From NCBI GenBank assembly GCA_019775845.1, contig JADQAV010000041.1, positions 62,001 to 126,000 on the forward strand: a DNA stretch of 64,000 nt, in the 5' to 3' direction. Source of the DNA: Myrmaecium sp. VS I D KN 1. Its lineage: Eukaryota > Ascomycota > Dothideomycetes > Valsariales > Valsariaceae. Positions 58,293 through 64,000 of this stretch are shown here, in pieces. The translations under genes and the position numbers were made by a program. Positions within the stretch are counted from its first letter, which is position 1. Each line of letters opens with the position of its first letter. The notes under the pieces are model-generated. The model did not search any database and was not told where the DNA came from. It saw only the letters and a program-made list of their open reading frames with translations.

Positions 58293-59237
58293 CTACTGGG
58301 CGCCGGCCGCCGGCATTGAAGGCTGACCATCCTCTTCCTCATCTGGCAGTGCTTCCGGATGCCTATAAGAAGAGTTTAGTTTGCATTAGACAGAGTCGCT
58401 GAAACGCGCTAAGACAATTCGAATAGCTTACCCTAAGAGGTTCTTGACATTCTTCATCTCATAATGCTTCTTCCGCATCTCCTCAAATTTGCGGTGCTTC
58501 TCGCGCTCCTCCGCCGATATATCTCCTGGAAGTTCACCATGACGGCTTGGCTCATCCAGCATGTCCACGTCTACGATGACGCGCTTTTCGCCTTCTGGAC
58601 TATGCGGCACCCGTTCCCCATCTAGTTCAGGCTCGCCTAAGTCCAGACCTGGAATATCTTCGTCTTTAGGGGGTCTTTTCTTTGCTTTGTCCAATTCGTC
58701 AACCACCAGCTCTTCGGCATTGAGCGTCTCCAACTCATCTTCATCCTCTGCTGGATCGTAATGCTTCGCATACGGCGTTTTAGGCTCGGTGATTTTCATG
58801 GTACTGTCACGCTGCTGCTCGGTAAGGTACAGGTTGGCTTCATCCCACTTTAAGCGAGGGCTGTTCTCATCCGCTTTGGGGCTATGGATACTTGCGCCCG
58901 ATTGACGACGTGAGGGCACTCCTCTAGCATTGGAGGAGGACCTGCGGCGAGCAGGTCCAGCATTCTGCAACGTGTTCTGTAAGACTATCTCCTTCTCTGA
59001 TAATTCCCGATTCAGGTCCGGTCTCTCGATAGACGCGACAGGCTGCAGAGGGGTTCCTTCAGTGGTAGGGGATGTTTGTGAGGAGCGTCGGTAGGAGCTG
59101 GAGTTCTTCAGGATGCCTCGTAGGAAACGTCAGCAGGAACGGAAGCCCTATGAAAGAGAGAACATACCTTTCGGGCGCTGCGGTACATGCGGATTCGGGG
59201 GGGAATGAAGTTCCGGTTGGGGGGAGTGGTGAGCCAT
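58293..59237 (-). CDS. Protein phosphatase inhibitor 2 (IPP-2/Glc8 family)
   Basis: Regulatory protein of PP1 (Glc7-type phosphatase). Exons 59237-59168, 59116-58432 and 58362-58293 join in phase to give 274 aa. The three PP1-contact elements of the family are visible: PKGILKNSS near residue 23 (SILK-like), [20 protein letters not shown] (KLHYT-like region) followed by EPKTPYAKH with the GSK3-type TP site, and the C-terminal inhibitory helix [20 protein letters not shown]. The body is acidic and disordered. The last exon contributes [15 protein letters not shown] and a short Pro/Ala/Gly end. The start is supported because [14 protein letters not shown] leads directly into RPKGILK after splicing. 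It is divergent from the eIF4E gene. Confidence 0.92.
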
Positions 59238-60814
59238 CTTGAGTTGTTCGGTTCTCGGAAGGTCATGCACAGTTATTCGAAGTTTAAGGCTTGCAGAATG
59301 CTGAGGTGTTTAAGAGTTGTCGACAATAGCCCACGTGTATGCGAAGATTTTGTATAACAACCCTTGAAGGTGGAGTGACGATCGCTCCACGGTCCTAGGA
59401 AGATACTGTTGAGACAGAGGTGACCGAAGTGAGCGGGGAGGGGAAGGTAAGCCTGAGGAGGTCTACTAAGTAACGTTATTATGCGCGGCGACGGGATGCC
59501 ACTGTACGACTGAAGAGATGGCGGCTGTGTTTTGAAGGTGGAGGGGGAAGGTGCATAGAATGACGTCGAAAACCAGCCGCCCCAGCTTATCCGGAAGACT
59601 TTACGAGTGTAATGTAATGTTTAGGGTTTAGTGGCGGTATTTTATTGCACGGGTATCAAGATCCGACAATTAAAGATCAAGCCAAGAGAAGATCTGCACA
59701 GTGCCAGCCCCGGTACGTTGCTACTTTCACTCCAAATGCAACATCTCGAGAGTATGGAGAAGCCTCTGAATCCCACAGCCGGCGTTCTTCTTTCCCGTCA
59801 ATTTCCAAAGATATCAGGAATCTTCGACAATTCCCTCGTAGTGAGTCCGACGAAGGACGATGTGAGCCACTCGGTTGCCAACCGAGGACATATGTATACC
59901 TGTCTGGGTACAATTCGCATCAGTAACATATCACGGTTCCGAAAGAGAACAGATTTCGCAAGTGGCCGGATTTTTCAGAAGGTGCCTTTTCACCTCATGC
60001 TCAACCAGCAACCGGCGATCGGGGTGATCAGTCGAGCGGTTGAGCAACGGTCGGTTTACCAGAATGTAATGTGATTCATCATGAAATGCTGCACAAACTG
60101 GATTTTGCCATACATACAAGCCTACGGACATATCAGATCCCTTGGGGAAGAGACTCGCAAGCCAGCCGGTGTGCACCGGAAAACGAACAAGTCGAGCAGT
60201 TAAAGACAGGAATGTCCCATCTTTCAGGTCGTCACCACATCCTGGGAAGCCGCCCAGAAGGGGCCCTCATAGTGACGGTTTTAAAGTGGGTTTAAGTACT
60301 CTCGACGCACTCATCGGAATCGCCAGCTGAGTGGAGAGAGAAAATGTCCAGCTGGCGATGATTTGAGTCGGTGGTCTGAAATGGTTGAAGAAGAAAAGAA
60401 AGAACCGCGAGCAGAAAGCTGCTGGTTTTTCTTTGGCGTAGCCGGTCGCCAAGCCTGCATTGACCCTCGAGCCAAACCTCCAGTTAGTACTTACGTCCAG
60501 TGTGCCGCCGCCAATCTTGCTTCCGCATCAAATTCCGTACTCCTCCTCAACCCACTCTATTATATCTCTCGACCGCACCGCACCAACGCCTTCTACTCCT
60601 TCACGGAATACACTCGCAAAAGCACCTCTTCTCCAACTTCGGATTTTTATTCTTCCTGCGCCTACCCGTCTCTCAAGCATACCTTCACCTCTCATCTCGC
60701 CAGTCTCGCCCGCTTCGTGTTGCTTGTTCGCTCATTTCATACCACCGAGCATCGAGGCCATTCTTCTCGTATATTAGATAATTGCAGCCCTTTTTTTTGT
60801 TTTTTTAGGCAGCT
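59238..60814. other. Divergent intergenic region, inhibitor-2 / eIF4E
   Basis: About 1.6 kb containing both promoters. A TTAGGGTTTA telobox-like sequence is at about 59620-59631. The last 300 bases before 60815 are pyrimidine-rich and probably the eIF4E 5' leader, including a T-run at 60790-60806. Short frames near 59631-60074 have no recognisable motif. Confidence 0.45.
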
Positions 60815-62019
60815 ATGGACAAGGACCGAGGAGATCTCTGGACCCGCCGGAACAAGTGAGCTTCAATTTCCACCCCGCCATACCTTCATCACGATCTTGG
60901 GACCACGCTAAGTGCCGCAGCTCCAGCAAGCTTTCGCTTTCCATGTCAAATAGTGACCATCACGACAAGCAAGATACCCCTCTTCGCAGCTTTCCGAAAC
61001 GTTTCGGTGGCGACACATCGTCTCACGGTCGTACGAACCCATTCAATTCTATAGCGCCTTTAGCTACCAGCGGCATTGCATCGCCAACGTCTGGTGCATC
61101 ATCCGCGTTTGGTCTCGGCTCTGGAGCTTTCGCCTCGTTTGGTTCCGCTAGCAAGACACCGAAGACTCCGGGCACCGCGTTTGACTTCAAAACCACCAGT
61201 TCCACGCCAACTCCGAGTACACCTGGCGACAAGCGCGACAAATCCGACAAGCTCGCTGGGAAGTCTACGAGTGGAGCGCGCCCTGCGCCTGCTTCCGGCG
61301 CCGTCAGCAGCACCAGCGCAGCACGGCCGCCGTCGGCAGATATAGGAACGCAATGGCCATTGAAGTATACTTGGGTAATCTGGTATAGGCCGCCGACTTC
61401 CAAAAACTCGGATTATGAGAAATCCACAAAACCAATGTGTAAAATGGCCACCGCACAGCAATTTTGGAAAGTTTACACGCACTTGAAGCGGCCCTCTGCT
61501 CTTCCTACTGTTTCCGATTACCACTTCTTCAAGGATGGAATTCGACCGGTTTGGGAAGACGAGGAGAACAGAAAGGGTGGTAAATGGATCATGCGGTTGA
61601 AGAAGGGGGTCTCGGATCGCTATTGGGAGGACCTTCTTATGGCGATGATTGGTGATCAATTTGCGGAGGCTGGTGAGGAAGTGTGCGGAGCCGTACTGAG
61701 TGTTCGAAGCGGCGAAGATGTCTTCAGCATTTGGACGAAGAACGATGGGGGCCGGAATATCAAGATCCGGTACGACACGTGATTCTCCCGACAAAATATG
61801 TACTGACAGATGGCTACTAGGGAAACCATTAAACGAGTCCTGGCCCTTCCCCCTGACACAAATATTGTTTGGAAAAGCCATGATGATAGCATCGCACAAC
61901 GGACTGCGATCGATCAAGCGCGCCAGGAAAAGGCCAATCAGCATGGGTCAGAGAAGCGTCGTGCTGTGGTGAATTCGGAGGACGCCTCGAGCAAGGACAA
62001 GCCGGTTGCATCTTCATAG
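60815..62019 (+). CDS. Translation initiation factor eIF4E, class II (4EHP-like)
   Basis: Cap-binding protein of the class II (4EHP) group, often a translational repressor or modulator. Exons 60815-60855, 60921-61769 and 61821-62019 give 362 aa. Exon 1 encodes MDKDRGDLWTRRN and splices in phase to NSSKLSLSMSN, restoring a plausible N-terminus. Residues about 40-155 are disordered, Ser/Thr/Gly-rich. The eIF4E fold starts at QWPLKYTWVIWYRP. The first cap-stacking tryptophan of class I (human W56) appears replaced by Tyr (about 179, in SDYEKST). The second is kept in PVWEDEENRKGGKW (W about 225), and the dorsal W in QQFWKVYTHL (about 196) that binds eIF4G-type partners is also kept. The C-terminal ETIKRVLALPPDTNIVWKSH completes the fold. 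Confidence 0.92.
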
Positions 62020-62597
62020 CCCCTCTCCTCCGTCAGCTACTAAACATTGAAGTCTTCCATGCATAAGGCCATTGCGACATTTGGGTTGGGCTAGCGTGCC
62101 GGGGTTTAGGGCATTTAGGGACGCTTATTTTCGGGTTGGCATTTCCTTACTGGCGAGCTGGTCTGATATTTGGGTGCAACGACTTGTATTTTAGCTGTAT
62201 TTCGAAGCGAACGCGCTGGAACTTTGTATACGGCTTGGTCTCAGGCAGCAAGCAGAGTATGACTGGATCACAAGGGCAAGAAAATGAAAAGGAATATTCA
62301 TCTGCGATTTCTGTTCTGTCGTGGACCTGTAAGAGAGCTTCGCACCCTCGACGCCGCCGGGGTACTCAGTTCCTCTATGCCAAGTCTATAAGGACGTCAC
62401 CTCGCGAAACCATTCCTTATTCAAAATCTCCAGCACTATTCCGCCGTGTCTCCGACTTCCAAATAAAATGCCCCATGCGCAGCCTAGAAATTCTTATATA
62501 CCTTGTCGGCCTGTTTCTAAACCTCTGATTGCCTCACGCATGGGCTGCGGGGTGACTGTTGGAGACCCTTTCTCTCAGCACTTTCTACGCTTTTCAC
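62020..62597. other. Intergenic spacer
   Basis: About 0.6 kb between two tandem plus-strand genes: 3' UTR of the eIF4E gene, then promoter and leader of the next gene. A TTTAGGG-type repeat pair is at about 62105-62118. No gene is supported. Confidence 0.4.
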
Positions 62598-64000
62598 ATG
62601 TTGCAGAGCATTCGCGACAGATTCTCCTCGGTCTCCAGCTTCGTCCACGGTTCACGCCCCCTCGCACATACCGCTGCCACTGAGGTTAGTTCAGCGAGTC
62701 ATCTCCCTTCACCTCCGTCTATCTATTCGGTTACGAACACCGCCATGCTTGCTCGGGCTGACTGAACGCCATTACGTAGCGAAACGATGTACAAATCTCT
62801 ACCCCAGATAGTGGCACGGTGAACAAAGGGCACGCCGCTGGAGCAGGACAACAAGAGCAAACACAGTCGCAACGGTACGCAGGCTCAGGCCTGAACCTGT
62901 CGGTAACAACAGAATTGCTATGACGCTAATCTCATCCCAGGGTTACGTTGAATTCACTGAAGAAAAGCGGCCCGAATCCGATGGGCGATTACAGGTGAGC
63001 GCTGCCTTTTGAGCCCTCCCACAGTATACCTGTTGTTGACGGGGAATCTAGCAATCCGCCCGAGGCCGTTCCTATAGGACCTCCAGGAAGTTCCTTGCGC
63101 AAGGTGACTAGCTCGCCACCCCTCTCCCTCCGCTCCGCCTAGTAAGCTTCAACAATGGATTGTTAATGAATAGCTAGCCCAGAAAACCTCCATCGAGCGG
63201 GTTCTTGCCTCATGATACATTAACCCAGAAGGGTCGGTTTCAGGGATCGACAGGTGTGGCGGCCGCAAAATCTCCGAATCAGAAAACGTACAGCAAGAAA
63301 AGATCCTACGACTCATTTGCACGAGGGTTACCAACGTCGGTCTCTCGTGGCGACAATGTATCGAGCCGGGAGAACCGTATTCACTTCCCCGATGAAGGAG
63401 AAGGGTTGAGAGGAGACAATGCTGTCAAACGGCGCAGGAATGAACACATGAGCGGCGACGCACGCCCTTCGCATATTCCCAGCCCGATAGGAATACCTCT
63501 CCCTTTCTCTCAGACCGAGTTTCGCAACGTGAACGAACTTGCCAATCCCCGGCGCAAGAAAGGCTCGACCGACGTTTCAGAGGTGGCTCTTTCTCCAGGA
63601 GCGCGTACATCGCCTATCCTATTGGACGATGAGCTAGAGGAAAAGGTCCATGACCGTCTACAGTCCCGCAGAGCCTCGCTCACATCTGCATACTTCCACA
63701 CGACTCATCCCAAGCGGTCTCCACCGCTTAGGCACTTGTTCAAGAGAGAGGACATGTCACCTAGCGATGATATCGATGATAGTGTCGATGAACTTTCAAT
63801 GGGAGATCCTATTGGGCAAACAACGTCCCGTCAGCGAATAAACCGCTTGCGCATGCAGGAACATAGTGCACACGGAGAGGAATCTCCTACGCGGAGTAGT
63901 AATACCCGCTCCGAAAATGCAAAAATCAGCAGGTCATCCGCTTCTCGTGCATCCCCTGAATGCAATTCACCATGGAACAACTCTGCAAGTTTCCCCTTCA
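62598..64000 (+). CDS. Partial disordered protein, 5' part only, unknown function
   Basis: The gene runs off the right edge. Proposed exons: 62598-62684, 62780-62874, 62941-62994, 63052-63103 and 63244 to the end, with phases that join cleanly. The last exon stays open for over 750 bases, which supports coding. The N-terminus is MLQSIRDRFSSVSSFVHGSR, with SGTVNKGHAAGAGQQEQT further on. The visible part (about 348 residues) is Ser/Arg/Pro-rich and disordered, with basic patches (AVKRRRNEH, ANPRRKKG) that could be nuclear signals and several SP sites. No domain is visible yet; a nuclear protein with a C-terminal catalytic or binding domain outside the window is possible. The 140-nt intron before the last exon is the longest in this model. 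Confidence 0.65.

Noticed and set aside
60856-60920. eIF4E start inside the region 60856-60920
   Set aside because: This is better read as an intron (GTGAGC..GCAG) because splicing from 60855 to 60921 joins WTRRN to SSKLSLS in frame.

Overview
The window is nuclear DNA from a filamentous ascomycete (Pezizomycotina). The signs are short introns (about 50-60 nt) with GT..AG ends and CTAAC/CTGAC branch points, single-copy intron-containing genes on both strands, CT-rich promoters, and a fungus-specific gene set (Opi1, fungal condensin Cnd3, eIF4E class II, a Sid1/SepL-type kinase, a DUF4048-like protein). I cannot fix the class; clusters of GGTACC/CCTAGG-type palindromes between genes are reminiscent of Sordariomycetes. 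I found no tRNA, rRNA, CRISPR array or intact transposon. One two-base assembly gap (N) lies at 35874-35875.

Layout. 0-7.2 kb, minus strand: dynamin-like Vps1, V-ATPase catalytic subunit A, and a small single-span membrane protein. 8.2-11.5 kb, plus: a sulfite-oxidase-family molybdoenzyme and ribokinase. 12.1-13.3 kb, minus: a mitochondrial-type cysteine synthase, divergent from the condensin HEAT subunit (13.8-17.8 kb, plus). 19.3-21.0 kb, minus: an F-box/LRR-like protein. A 4.4 kb gene-poor stretch follows, rich in simple repeats. 25.4-27.6 kb, plus: an exonuclease-fold/RRM/RanBP2 zinc-finger protein. 29.4-31.1 kb, minus: a GT25-like type II membrane glycosyltransferase. 32.6-35.7 kb, plus: an RA-PH scaffold protein.

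37.1-48.8 kb, all minus: secreted multicopper oxidase, small membrane protein, Opi1, an unrecognised protein and a germinal-centre kinase. 52.1-55.3 kb, plus: a DUF4048-like coiled-coil protein and Tim22. 55.8-59.2 kb, minus: vacuolar aminopeptidase I (M18) and PP1 inhibitor-2. 60.8-64.0 kb, plus: eIF4E class II and the 5' part of a disordered protein that runs off the window.

Most genes are housekeeping (vacuole/endosome: Vps1, V-ATPase A, aminopeptidase I; mitochondrion: Tim22, cysteine synthase; chromosome: condensin; translation: eIF4E-2; lipid regulation: Opi1). I see no biosynthetic cluster and no clear new multi-gene system. The points most worth a second look are an apparently dead Eri1-type exonuclease domain in the RRM/zinc-finger protein, three AT-hooks on the condensin Cnd3 tail, a Fet3-like secreted multicopper oxidase with Met rather than Leu at the axial type-1 copper position, a GC-AG intron in the cysteine synthase gene, and an unusually long N-terminal extension on aminopeptidase I. 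All exon models were derived by reading splice sites and keeping the reading phase; coordinates of first exons are the least certain.
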